This document shows, in pieces, positions 25,675-33,967 of a stretch of DNA of 40,979 nt. Origin of the DNA: Bacteroidales bacterium (GTDB lineage: Bacteria; Bacteroidota; Bacteroidia; Bacteroidales; F082); assembly GCA_015709215.1 (NCBI GenBank), contig JACCQN010000031.1, forward strand, positions 1-40,979, in the 5' to 3' direction. The position numbers and the translations under genes were made by a program. The notes under the pieces were generated by a model, which had not been told where the DNA came from, ran no database searches, and saw only the letters and a list, made by a program, of their open reading frames with translations. Within the stretch, counting starts at the first letter, position 1. Each line of letters starts with the position of its first letter.

Positions 25675-25774
25675 ATTGGTTGGTTGTTTTATTAGTTCGA
25701 ACTACATGCCCTTGTGATGCAAGCTGATTTCGTTGTTTATCAGTTCCCCGCGTCTCAAGGGCATTCCCTTTTTT
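25675..25774 (+). ncRNA. Tandem small-RNA-like element, copy C
   Basis: The leader is identical to copies B and D. The stem pairs ATGCCCTTG (25706-25714) with CAAGGGCAT (25756-25764), then one T-T mismatch and two more pairs. The loop contains AGCTGAT and ATCAGTT as an inner hairpin and CCCCGCG. A CCC plus six-T tract follows at 25767-25774, a good terminator tail. The internal sequence is nearly the same as copy D, indicating recent duplication. Confidence 0.65.
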
Positions 25775-25871
25775 CTTTAGGTCAGATTTTATTTAAAAAA
25801 TGCCAATATCCGATCCCTTATTAAAACTCTCCGATAACTTATCAAGATCAAGCTATTAATAGTTTGAAATA

Positions 25872-25879
25872 TACTTTTA
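25872..25879 (+). promoter_or_regulatory. -7-like box before element copy D
   Basis: TACTTTTA has one mismatch to TAnnTTTG and ends 8 bp before the leader of copy D. The intervening CCATCAAA is nearly the same as before copy C. Confidence 0.3.
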
Positions 25880-25886
25880 CCATCAA

Positions 25887-25984
25887 ATTGGTTGGTTGTT
25901 TTATTAGTTCGAACTACATGCCCTTGAGGTGCAAGCTGATTTAGTTGTTTATCAGTTCCCCGCGTCTCAAGGGCATTCCCTTTT
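25887..25984 (+). ncRNA. Tandem small-RNA-like element, copy D
   Basis: The leader is identical to copies B and C. ATGCCCTTGAG (25918-25928) pairs perfectly with CTCAAGGGCAT (25966-25976), and the stem extends by GTGC/GCGT with two G-U pairs to 15 bp. The inner hairpin AGCTGAT/ATCAGTT is kept. CCCTTTT follows. The copy ends 22 bp before the stop of the S24 regulator on the other strand, so its tail may also terminate transcripts in that direction. Confidence 0.68.
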
Positions 25985-26005
25985 AAAGTAAATCGGTGAA
26001 ATTAC

Positions 26006-26812
26006 TTATAAGTCCAGCTGAAGCTTCGTTTGAATAGCCTGTACCTGTTGTTGCAGCTGCTTCACGGTTTCTGCAAGCGGTTCGCGTTCCCTGTTGGCAT
26101 CTGGCATTTCGGAGCTGATATAATGCACAAATTTCCACACTTCTCTTATTTCACCCGCGGCAAGCTCAAAGGGTTCATACAGAGGGTTGAGTGAGCTGAG
26201 CCGTAGTTTTCCTTCTTCTTTTAATCTGTTTTCGACAATTTTAAATACAACGCCTTCCTCACGGGTAAGGATGATATAGGGCTGGTGGCTTCGGATAAAA
26301 TGCCAGTCAATCACATATTCGCCCGTAACGTATGATTTATCCGGTATGGGATGCATCGAATCACCACTGATTTGAAAGGTGCGGTATTTTTTGCTTTTAG
26401 AGAGAAATGGCAGATGAAAGGCTGGTAATACTTTAATGAATTCAGGATCAGCAAAACCTGTGCCATAGCCGGCCTTGGCCTTTTCGGTTACCAACTCAAT
26501 GTTTTCATTGTTGTTGGCATCCACAGTAGTGCTGAGTACCCTGAGCTTACTGCCTTTGATGTAGATATCGTAACCCCGCTCCAATTGCTGAAGCTCATAA
26601 TTGCTGAGCTTAGTGAGATCTACCTTTATTAAGGTGTCAACAGCAACCTGAAAATAGTCGGAGAAGGCCATCAAAGCCTCTATACCGGGCTGTGCTACTT
26701 TGTTTTCGTAGCCGCTCAATGTCGAGCGTTTCATGTCGAGTGCCATGGCCACATCATCTTGTGTGCGGCCACGCCTTTTGCGTAAAAACTTAATGTTAGA
26801 ATTGAAATACAT
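26006..26812 (-). CDS. LexA-like XRE/S24 self-cleaving transcriptional regulator
   Basis: A 268-residue regulator. Residues 7-62 form an XRE helix-turn-helix (TQDDVAMALDMKRSTLSGYEN). The C-terminal half is a LexA/S24 peptidase fold: a probable Ala114-Gly115 cleavage site in KAKAGYGTG, the nucleophile Ser152 in SGDSMHP and Lys191 in VVFKIVEN. RecA-stimulated autocleavage would release its repression, as for LexA. The last 30 residues look like a coiled coil. It is divergent from the second DnaE across 207 bp, so it likely controls both itself and that polymerase. A copy of the hairpin element ends 22 bp beyond its stop. Confidence 0.85.
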   Translation of the reverse strand: MYFNSNIKFLRKRRGRTQDDVAMALDMKRSTLSGYENKVAQPGIEALMAFSDYFQVAVDTLIKVDLTKLSNYELQQLERGYDIYIKGSKLRVLSTTVDANNNENIELVTEKAKAGYGTGFADPEFIKVLPAFHLPFLSKSKKYRTFQISGDSMHPIPDKSYVTGEYVIDWHFIRSHQPYIILTREEGVVFKIVENRLKEEGKLRLSSLNPLYEPFELAAGEIREVWKFVHYISSEMPDANREREPLAETVKQLQQQVQAIQTKLQLDL

Positions 26813-27019
26813 GATATTGCTTTTTATGGTAAAACTTTTTTAGTCGTACTATCTCTGGTTTTATCGTGATTTTAGCTTGAAACAAGGCAAAATATTTTCA
26901 CTAAAACTTGCAACAGTTATTGAAATATGTTTAAATTGTCGTCGTAAAAATGATTAAAAACACGTCAAATATACGTTAATAATTTATTTTGTCAAGTATT
27001 TAAACAAAAAAATCCGAAA
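26813..27019. promoter_or_regulatory. Shared regulatory region between the S24 regulator and the second dnaE
   Basis: The region is 207 bp and AT-rich. It contains an inverted repeat TAGT-CGT-ACTA at 26841-26851, 29 bp before the regulator start, and a related GTCGTCGTA at about 26937-26945; both share GTCGTA. ACGT occurs at about 26962 and 26973. A -7-like TTATTTTG (26984-26991) precedes the dnaE start by 28 bp. These are candidate operators; binding is not shown. Confidence 0.4.
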
Positions 27020-29962
27020 ATGTATCTGAATAACCATAGTTATTATAGTTTGCGGTATGGTACTTTATCGGTTGAAGCTTTGGTTGGACAGGCTAAAACG
27101 TTTGGTATTCATGCGCTGGCACTTACTGATATCAATAATACGATGGGCATAGTTGATTTTGTGCGCGAATGCCGACGGCAGGGAATAAAACCTATTGCAG
27201 GTGTTGAGTTTCGTAATGAAGATCAATTGCTTTATGTGGGTATTGCCAGGAACAATAAGGGTTTCAGAGAGCTGAATGAGATGCTGACAAAACATAATTT
27301 TGACGACAGCCCTTATCCGGAAGTGGCTCCTGTGTTTGAAGATGTTTTTGTGATTTACCCTGCCGGAAGCCGCAAGTATGGTCAGCTAAAGGAGTATGAG
27401 TTTTTAGGCGTCAGGCTTTCGCAGGTTTCTAAGTTGTTGAATTCTGATTTACGCTTTAAACAGGATAAATTGGTGTTGATGCAACCGGTAACTTTTCGTG
27501 ATGAGGCTGATCGTTATATCCATCAAAACCTGCGTGCAATTGCGCATAACGAATTGCTTAGCCGGATGGAGCCTGCTACTTATGCTGCAGTGGATGAGTT
27601 TATGCTGCCTCCCGAACGATTACGTGCTGCCTTTGCGCTTTATCCGGGCATGCTTAAAGCCACGGAATGGCTGGTGCAGGAATGTGAGCTGGATTTTGAT
27701 TTTTCGACCATTAAGAATAAAAAGACTTTTACAGGCAATGCTTCGGATGATCGCGATTTACTGCATAAACTGGCGTATGATGGTTTGCAATATCGCTATG
27801 GTTCTGATAATGAGCGTGCGAGACGAAGGGTGGAGGAGGAGCTGGCTATTATTGATAAGTTGGGCTTTTCGGCTTATTTTTTGATCACTTGGGACGTGAT
27901 CCGCTATTCGATGTCGCGTGGCTTTTATCATGTGGGGCGTGGTAGCGGCGCCAACAGCGTGGTGGCATATTGCCTGCGCATCACCGATGTGGATCCGATA
28001 GAGCTGGATTTATATTTTGAACGTTTCCTGAATCCTAAACGCAGCAGCCCACCCGATTTTGATATCGATTATTCCTGGAAAGAGCGCGATGAAGTGATTG
28101 ATTATATCTTTAAACGCTACGGAAACCGGCACACAGCTCTTCTGGGAACAATCTCCACTTTTAGAGGAAAGTCAATTTACCGTGAGCTGGGAAAGGTGCA
28201 TGGACTGCCCAAAGCAGAAATTGACGAACTAGTGAGCAATCCCGGAAAGTTTTACAACTTGAACAAAATCACCCGTCATATTCACGAGCTGGCACAACAT
28301 ATTGTTGATTTTCCCAATCAACGCAGTATTCACGCAGGTGGCATACTCATTTCGGAAGAGCCAATCACCAATTATGTGGCACTTGATATGCCTCCCAAAG
28401 GTTTTTTGACTACGCAATGGGATATGTATGTTTCTGAAGATCTGGGCTATGAAAAACTGGATATCTTAAGTCAGCGTGGGATCGGACATATCAAAGAAGC
28501 AGCAGACATCATCCGTAAAAACCGTCGTATCACCATTGATATTCATCAAGTGCAGCAGTTTAAGGAGGATCCAAAAGTAAAGGATCAATTGCGACGGGCC
28601 GAAACAAATGGATGTTTTTATATTGAAAGTCCGGCCATGCGTGGCTTATTGCGTAAGTTGCAGTGCGACAATTACCTCACGCTGGTAGCTGCCAGCTCCA
28701 TCATCAGGCCGGGTGTGGCCAAATCGGGGATGATGCGCGAATACATCCAACGGTTTCATCGTCCTGAGAGTTTTCGGTACCTCCATCCGGTGATGAAAGA
28801 ACAGCTGAGCGAGACTTATGGCGTGATGGTGTATCAGGAGGATGTGCTTAAGGTGTGTCATCATTTTGCAGGGCTCGATCTGGCTGATGCCGATGTGCTA
28901 CGCAGGATTATGAGCGGTAAGAAACGAAAGCAAAATGAGTTTGAGGAAATTGTTGGACGTTTTTTTGAGAATTGCAAAAAGCGGGGCTATCCTGATGAAG
29001 TAACCAAAGAGGTTTGGCGTCAGATAGAATCCTTTGCCGGCTATTCCTTTTCGAAGGCGCATTCTGCTTCTTATGCTGTTGAAAGTTTTCAGAGTCTTTA
29101 CCTTAAAGCACATTACCCGCTCGAGTTTCAGGTGGCTGTCATCAATAATTTTGGAGGTTTTTATCACACTTGGGTTTATTTTAATGAAGCTCGCCGGCAG
29201 GGAGGCTATATACATTTACCTTGTGTGAACAACAGCCAATACCTTACTTCGCTGCAGGACACGACCATTTATATTGGCTTTGTACACCTCACAGGCCTTG
29301 AGGAGTCGCTGGCACGCCGGTTTATTGATGAACGCAGGCGCCATGGTGCTTTTAAGGGATTACACGATTTTATCGATCGGGTGAAGCCAGGATTGGAGCA
29401 ACTCATCATTCTGATTCGTTCGGGAGCTTTTGCTTTTACCGGCCAACCCAAATCGGGATTGCTGTGGGAAGCACATTTGTATCGCAAAAAAAGCAAGACC
29501 ATCGATAATCCTTCGTTGCTTTTTAAGGAACAAGCCCGGCGATATCAACTTCCACAGCTGGATAGCGAAGCTGTTGAGGATGCTTATGATGAAATTGAAT
29601 TGCTTGGTTTTCCGGTGAGTATGACAGATTTTGATTTGTTGATTACCAAATTCAGAGGTGAAGTGCAGGCCGAAACTATGCTGGATCATGTGGGGCAGCG
29701 CAAGCGTATGCTGGGAAAGCTGGTTACAGTTAAATATGTGAAAACTGTAAGAGGCGAACTGATGTATTTTGGTAATTTTGTGGATCATCGCGGCGAATTG
29801 TTTGATACCGTGCATTTTCCGCCATCACTCAAACAATATCCTTTTCAGGGAGCCGGAATGTATCTGCTTTTGGGAAAAATCGTGGAAGAATTTGGCCATC
29901 CAATGATGGAAGTGGAAAAAATGGCACGCATGCCCGTAAAGAAAGATCCGCGTGAAGACTAA
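27020..29962 (+). CDS. Second DNA polymerase III alpha subunit, short error-prone type (DnaE2/ImuC-like)
   Basis: A 980-residue C-family polymerase, about 470 residues shorter than the other alpha subunit and without the exonuclease domain. The N-terminal PHP domain is degenerate: the HxH motif reads NNH at 4-6 and TDH reads TDIN. The catalytic aspartates are in PDFDIDY (Asp346, Asp348), and VGRGSGANSVV, YGVMVYQEDV and MSGKKRKQNE follow in the usual order. The C-terminal OB-like region is short. Divergence from an S24 regulator fits a damage-inducible translesion role. No Y-family Pol IV or ImuB partner lies beside it, which is unusual for the cassette as I know it. The strength of the ImuC call is moderate. 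Confidence 0.85.
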   Translation: MYLNNHSYYSLRYGTLSVEALVGQAKTFGIHALALTDINNTMGIVDFVRECRRQGIKPIAGVEFRNEDQLLYVGIARNNKGFRELNEMLTKHNFDDSPYPEVAPVFEDVFVIYPAGSRKYGQLKEYEFLGVRLSQVSKLLNSDLRFKQDKLVLMQPVTFRDEADRYIHQNLRAIAHNELLSRMEPATYAAVDEFMLPPERLRAAFALYPGMLKATEWLVQECELDFDFSTIKNKKTFTGNASDDRDLLHKLAYDGLQYRYGSDNERARRRVEEELAIIDKLGFSAYFLITWDVIRYSMSRGFYHVGRGSGANSVVAYCLRITDVDPIELDLYFERFLNPKRSSPPDFDIDYSWKERDEVIDYIFKRYGNRHTALLGTISTFRGKSIYRELGKVHGLPKAEIDELVSNPGKFYNLNKITRHIHELAQHIVDFPNQRSIHAGGILISEEPITNYVALDMPPKGFLTTQWDMYVSEDLGYEKLDILSQRGIGHIKEAADIIRKNRRITIDIHQVQQFKEDPKVKDQLRRAETNGCFYIESPAMRGLLRKLQCDNYLTLVAASSIIRPGVAKSGMMREYIQRFHRPESFRYLHPVMKEQLSETYGVMVYQEDVLKVCHHFAGLDLADADVLRRIMSGKKRKQNEFEEIVGRFFENCKKRGYPDEVTKEVWRQIESFAGYSFSKAHSASYAVESFQSLYLKAHYPLEFQVAVINNFGGFYHTWVYFNEARRQGGYIHLPCVNNSQYLTSLQDTTIYIGFVHLTGLEESLARRFIDERRRHGAFKGLHDFIDRVKPGLEQLIILIRSGAFAFTGQPKSGLLWEAHLYRKKSKTIDNPSLLFKEQARRYQLPQLDSEAVEDAYDEIELLGFPVSMTDFDLLITKFRGEVQAETMLDHVGQRKRMLGKLVTVKYVKTVRGELMYFGNFVDHRGELFDTVHFPPSLKQYPFQGAGMYLLLGKIVEEFGHPMMEVEKMARMPVKKDPRED

Positions 29963-30001
29963 AAAATGTCACTTTGGATTCAGCCAAAGCAGGCATTTTT
30001 T
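29961..30001 (+). terminator. Intrinsic terminator after the second dnaE
   Basis: An inner stem CTTTGG (29972-29977)/CCAAAG (29984-29989) is closed by an outer AAAAAATG/CATTTTTT pairing and followed by a T run. It overlaps the stop codon and separates the polymerase from the DUF1801 gene. Confidence 0.75.
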
Positions 30002-30105
30002 GTCATAAAAAATCGTTTGCGTCAATAGTATAAATAGCCTAAGAAGATTTGAAAAATGCTGTTCTTATGGAAATTGTATTTTTGGCCTGAATAAATAACT
30101 CATTT

Positions 30106-30561
30106 ATGAAAATAAATGCCTCTACACCAGAAGAATATATAAATCAATTGCCGGATGATCGCCGGGAAGTTGTCACAAAAATCAGAGCTGTTATTCAACA
30201 ACATCTGCCCGAAGGTTTTGAAGAAACTATCAGTTATGGTATGATTGCTTATGTGGTACCTCTCAGTAAGTATCTTGCTGGCTATCATTGCAATCCAAAG
30301 GAGCCACTGCCTTTTTTGAGTATTGCATCCCAAAAAAATTATATAGCGCTTTATCATTCAGGAATTTATGCTGTTCCGGAAATGTATGATTGGTTTAAGG
30401 AAAGTTATCTGCTTCATGCAAAAGGCAAACCCGATATGGCAAAGAGCTGCATCCGTTTCAAAAAATTGGATGATATTCCTTATAACCTTATTGCTTCATT
30501 AGTTGAGAAAATAACTGTGAAAGAATGGGTTAAAGTGTATGAAGAAAATCTAAAAAGATAG
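30106..30561 (+). CDS. DUF1801 family protein
   Basis: A 151-residue soluble protein of the DUF1801 (YdhG-like) family. Marks are TPEEYINQLPDDRREVVTKIR at the start, EETISYGMIAYVVP in the middle and the YIALYHSGIYA strand. Some relatives are called iron chaperones (frataxin-like), but no metal ligand is evident here. The gene stands alone between the polymerase terminator and a cytochrome-c peroxidase gene. Confidence 0.85.
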   Translation: MKINASTPEEYINQLPDDRREVVTKIRAVIQQHLPEGFEETISYGMIAYVVPLSKYLAGYHCNPKEPLPFLSIASQKNYIALYHSGIYAVPEMYDWFKESYLLHAKGKPDMAKSCIRFKKLDDIPYNLIASLVEKITVKEWVKVYEENLKR

Positions 30562-30672
30562 GCAATACACTAAAAAGAGCAGTTTTGAAATGAATCTACA
30601 ATCATTTTTTAAACTTTAAGTTTAGTATTTTGTTAAATGAAAGCCTCTTAATGTTTTACCGATTAACTGATA

Positions 30673-31749
30673 ATGATTAAGTCACACCTTAGATTATACA
30701 CCTTTCTTTTAATACTCTTTCCTGGTTTGTTTTTTATTTCATGTAAAAAGAATGAACAACAGGAACTGCCCGATTCAGCCTATATTTACAATCCCATTCC
30801 GTATCTGCTTGAAATACCAACAGGATTTCCAGATATGACGATACCTGTTGATAATCAATTGACTGAAGAGGGAATTACATTAGGGCGGAAATTATTTCAC
30901 GACCCCATACTTTCGGCTAATAATTCGCAATCCTGTGCCAGCTGTCATTTGCAGGATTTTTCTTTTGCAGATTCCAATAGCTTTAGCATTGGCATTGATG
31001 GTATTGAAGGAAGTCGCAACGCCATGGCTCTGATTAATGTGGGATGGTTAAGGCATTTTAACTGGGATGGCAGTGCTAAAACACTTGAAGAACAGGCTTT
31101 TGAACCAGTTGTGAATCCCGTCGAAATGCACAACAGCTGGCATCAGGCAGTTGTAAGTTTAAAAAATGATACGGTTTATCGGAGGATGTTTTTCGAAGCT
31201 TTTGGCACACTTGATTTCGACTCAACCCTTGTTGTAAAAGCGATTGCGCAATTTGAAAGAACTCTAATCTCCTCCAACTCAAAATGGGATAGTTATCTAA
31301 GGGGAGAAATTAGCCTTACGCAGGCCGAAAGCCGTGGTTTTGAGATATTCTTTACCGAAAAAGGTGATTGCTTTCATTGTCATTCTACAATTTTATTTAC
31401 TGATAACGATTTTCATAACAACGGACTTGATGCTGCATTCGCCGATTCCGGCCTCTTTAAAGTTACTGCTGATCCTAATGATCTTGGCCGATTTCGAACG
31501 CCAACTTTACGTAATGCCGCATTCACTGCTCCTTATATGCATGATGGGAGGTTTCAAACTTTGGAAGAAGTGATTGATTTTTACAGCGAAGGATTGCAAT
31601 ACAGCGAAACGATTGATCCCCTAATGAAAAATGTGAATGATGGTGGGGTTCAGCTTACTGAGGAGGAAAAATTCTATCTGCTCACCTTCTTGAAAACTCT
31701 TTCTGATTTTTCATTTATTCAAAATTCTGCTTATGTACCAACCGATTAA
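30673..31749 (+). CDS. Di-heme cytochrome-c peroxidase family lipoprotein
   Basis: A 358-residue lipoprotein (lipobox FISC, Cys24) of the CcpA/MauG family. The two c-type heme sites are CASCH at 88-92 and CFHCH at 233-237. Other family stretches are LGRKLFHDPILS before the first heme, RNAMALINVGW, NPVEMHNSW and FRTPTLRNAAFTAPYMHDGRF near the second half. It would reduce hydrogen peroxide in the periplasm using cytochrome c or a similar donor; MauG-like oxidation of another substrate is possible. The last 17 bases overlap the next gene's start, so the two are probably co-transcribed. Confidence 0.93.
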   Translation: MIKSHLRLYTFLLILFPGLFFISCKKNEQQELPDSAYIYNPIPYLLEIPTGFPDMTIPVDNQLTEEGITLGRKLFHDPILSANNSQSCASCHLQDFSFADSNSFSIGIDGIEGSRNAMALINVGWLRHFNWDGSAKTLEEQAFEPVVNPVEMHNSWHQAVVSLKNDTVYRRMFFEAFGTLDFDSTLVVKAIAQFERTLISSNSKWDSYLRGEISLTQAESRGFEIFFTEKGDCFHCHSTILFTDNDFHNNGLDAAFADSGLFKVTADPNDLGRFRTPTLRNAAFTAPYMHDGRFQTLEEVIDFYSEGLQYSETIDPLMKNVNDGGVQLTEEEKFYLLTFLKTLSDFSFIQNSAYVPTD

Positions 31750-33922
31750 ACTCAGATTATTTGCGTCTCTACTTTTTCTTACCATTTTGCCGGTATGGGC
31801 TTTGGCGCAACTGGAAATTGTTTCGGATAGCGAAATCTTACTATGGAAAAATGGAGAAAAATTATCCAATCCCTGGGCTGGAGGGTTCAATACTCCGCAA
31901 TTTTCTGAGATGGATCTCAACAAGGATGGGGTGATGGATTTGGTGGCTTTTGAGCGCGGGTTTTATGGATCGGTTAAATGTTTTTTGCAAACCGAATCGG
32001 GATGGAAGTATGCACCCAAATACCATCATGCTTTCCCGGAAATGCGTAACTGGATGTTGCTCAGGGATTATGATTGCGATGGTTTGATGGATATTTTTAC
32101 TTCCGTACCTGGAGGAGTGGCTGTTTGGCACCAAAATTTGCTACACGATGGCAGTTTTCAATTTGTAAAGACAGCGAACTTTTTACAGAGCACCGATTTT
32201 GAAGGAAATCAATCGCCTTTGTATGTTGCTGTAACTGATATTCCGGCTATCGTTGATGTGGATGATGATGGCGATCTGGACATTTTGAGTTTTAATTTGG
32301 TTGGAAGCCGGTTGGAATTTCATCGCAACCTTTCGCAAGAGCTGGTTGCAGATTGTGGCGAGATGATTTTTGAAAAAGCAAGCAGCTGCTGGGGTTATTT
32401 TTCAGAAGATGGTAACAACAATACAGTTATACTTTTTGATACCTGTGATAACAGCTCTACACGCGAGATCGCTGATGGCAAACATGCAGGCTCAACTGTT
32501 TTGGCTTTGGATTTGACAGGTAATGATTTGAAAGACTTGCTATTAGGAGATATTACATACAATAATTTGGTCAATTTGATCAATGGTGGAAATCTGCAGG
32601 AAGCATCCATGGTGAGCCAAACAATCGATTTCCCTTCCAATACGCTATCGGTTGATTTAGCTGTTTTTCCGGCTGTCTATCATCTTGATACTGACAAGGA
32701 TGGGATGAAGGATTTGTTAATTGCGCCTAATAATCCCAATAATTCCCTTAATACAAACCAAATTTGGTGGTATAAAAATGTGAGTACCACAGTTGCCCCA
32801 GAATTTGTCTTTCAGCAGAATAATTATCTGATTGAAAGTATGATAGATATGGGAGAGCAATCTTACCCAGTTTTTTTTGATGCGGATTCAGATGGCTCGA
32901 TGGATATCATTGCCGGTAACTATGGTTATTATGAAAGTACCGGAAATTATAGTAGTCAGTTGCTTTATCTTAGAAACATTGGTTCTTTATCAGGGCTTGA
33001 ATTTGAATGGGTTACGGATGATTATTCAGGGCTTTCTGTTTATGGATTTGAGGGGATTTATCCTGCTTTTGGCGATCTGGATGGCGATGGTGACGCTGAA
33101 ATGCTCATTGGTGATGAGGCTGGTCAGTTTCATCTTTTTGTAAATAAAGCAGCGACCGGAGCTCCTGCCGAATTTGTGTTGACCCAACCCAATTATTTTC
33201 AGATTGATGTGGGACAATCCGCTAAACCACAATTGATTGATGTGAATAATGATGAGTTGACAGATCTTATCTCCGGCGAGCGAAGTGGTAGCGTTTTGTA
33301 TTTTGAAAATACCGGTACGGCTCAACAGGCGCAGTTTTCGACCGAACCTACCATTTCTAATTGGGGAAAGGTGAATGTGTTACCTAATGAATTTACAGGT
33401 TACAGTGCGCCATTTTTAACTGCTGATAGTCTGGGTAACAGCTTGTTGTATGTGGGTTCCGAACAGGGATGGGTATATGCTTACGATCAGATTGATAATA
33501 ATCTTCAAGGTGAATTTCGGTTGGTTGATTCATCTAATTTCTATGGGATGCATACAACTTTGAACGGATTTGAATTGCCGGAAAAGGGAAATAAATATTT
33601 TGTAAGTGGGTCATTTGCAGGTGGAATAGGTTTTTATCGTAAAGGAATTCCATCTTTTTATGGTGTTGACGAATTCCCTTTTCCTACCTTAAAAATTCAG
33701 CCAAATCCCGTGAATGATTTTCTGCGTTTTGAACTGCCTGCTGAATTTACAGAGCCATTACAACTTACTATTTATAATGCTTTTGGGCAATTAGTTATAA
33801 AGAATAGTATTCTGCCAGATCTATTTATTTCGATTGAATTAAAAAATTTATCGTCCGGGCTTTATCTGATAAGTTTAAAGAGCAATCAGATAACGACTTC
33901 GGGGAAGTTTTTAGTGCAATAA
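31733..33922 (+). CDS. Secreted FG-GAP/VCBS-repeat protein with T9SS sorting domain
   Basis: A 729-residue secreted protein with a signal peptide ending at ALAQ. It contains about eight calcium-loop repeats of the FG-GAP/VCBS type, for example DLNKDGVMDLVAF, DYDCDGLMDIFTS, DVDDDGDLDILSF, DADSDGSMDIIAG and DLDGDGDAEMLIG, suggesting a beta-propeller. The last 75 residues (IQPNPVNDFLRFELP to SGLYLISLKSNQ) are a type A T9SS domain. It probably ends up on the cell surface; no enzymatic domain is visible. It overlaps the cytochrome-c peroxidase gene by 17 bp and ends at a bidirectional terminator. Confidence 0.88.
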   Translation: MYQPIKLRLFASLLFLTILPVWALAQLEIVSDSEILLWKNGEKLSNPWAGGFNTPQFSEMDLNKDGVMDLVAFERGFYGSVKCFLQTESGWKYAPKYHHAFPEMRNWMLLRDYDCDGLMDIFTSVPGGVAVWHQNLLHDGSFQFVKTANFLQSTDFEGNQSPLYVAVTDIPAIVDVDDDGDLDILSFNLVGSRLEFHRNLSQELVADCGEMIFEKASSCWGYFSEDGNNNTVILFDTCDNSSTREIADGKHAGSTVLALDLTGNDLKDLLLGDITYNNLVNLINGGNLQEASMVSQTIDFPSNTLSVDLAVFPAVYHLDTDKDGMKDLLIAPNNPNNSLNTNQIWWYKNVSTTVAPEFVFQQNNYLIESMIDMGEQSYPVFFDADSDGSMDIIAGNYGYYESTGNYSSQLLYLRNIGSLSGLEFEWVTDDYSGLSVYGFEGIYPAFGDLDGDGDAEMLIGDEAGQFHLFVNKAATGAPAEFVLTQPNYFQIDVGQSAKPQLIDVNNDELTDLISGERSGSVLYFENTGTAQQAQFSTEPTISNWGKVNVLPNEFTGYSAPFLTADSLGNSLLYVGSEQGWVYAYDQIDNNLQGEFRLVDSSNFYGMHTTLNGFELPEKGNKYFVSGSFAGGIGFYRKGIPSFYGVDEFPFPTLKIQPNPVNDFLRFELPAEFTEPLQLTIYNAFGQLVIKNSILPDLFISIELKNLSSGLYLISLKSNQITTSGKFLVQ

Positions 33923-33954
33923 AAAAACGCAAGCTTTTGCGGCTTGCGTTTTTT
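33921..33954. terminator. Bidirectional terminator between convergent genes
   Basis: CGCAAGC (33928-33934) and GCTTGCG (33942-33948) form a stem extended by A-T pairs from the flanking A and T runs, with loop TTTTGCG. It serves the VCBS gene on the plus strand and the choice-of-anchor B gene on the minus strand. Confidence 0.9.
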
Positions 33955-33967
33955 GTAAATTATCGTG

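Larger units (their letters stand above)
25116..26005. other. 890-bp gene-free interval carrying the four-copy element array
   Basis: No convincing protein gene is present on either strand. The interval holds four direct copies of a ~100-bp element beginning at 25190, 25464, 25675 and 25887, so starts are about 274, 211 and 212 bp apart. The DNA between copies is AT-rich and largely unrelated, except for a CCTTATACTTTTT motif at about 25386 and 25600 and the sequence just before each leader. Confidence 0.8.

Noticed and set aside
25190-25984. CRISPR array
   Set aside because: Only four repeats, each about 100 bp, with unequal and long spacers, internal loops that vary, and no cas genes. The hairpin plus T tail fits transcription units better.
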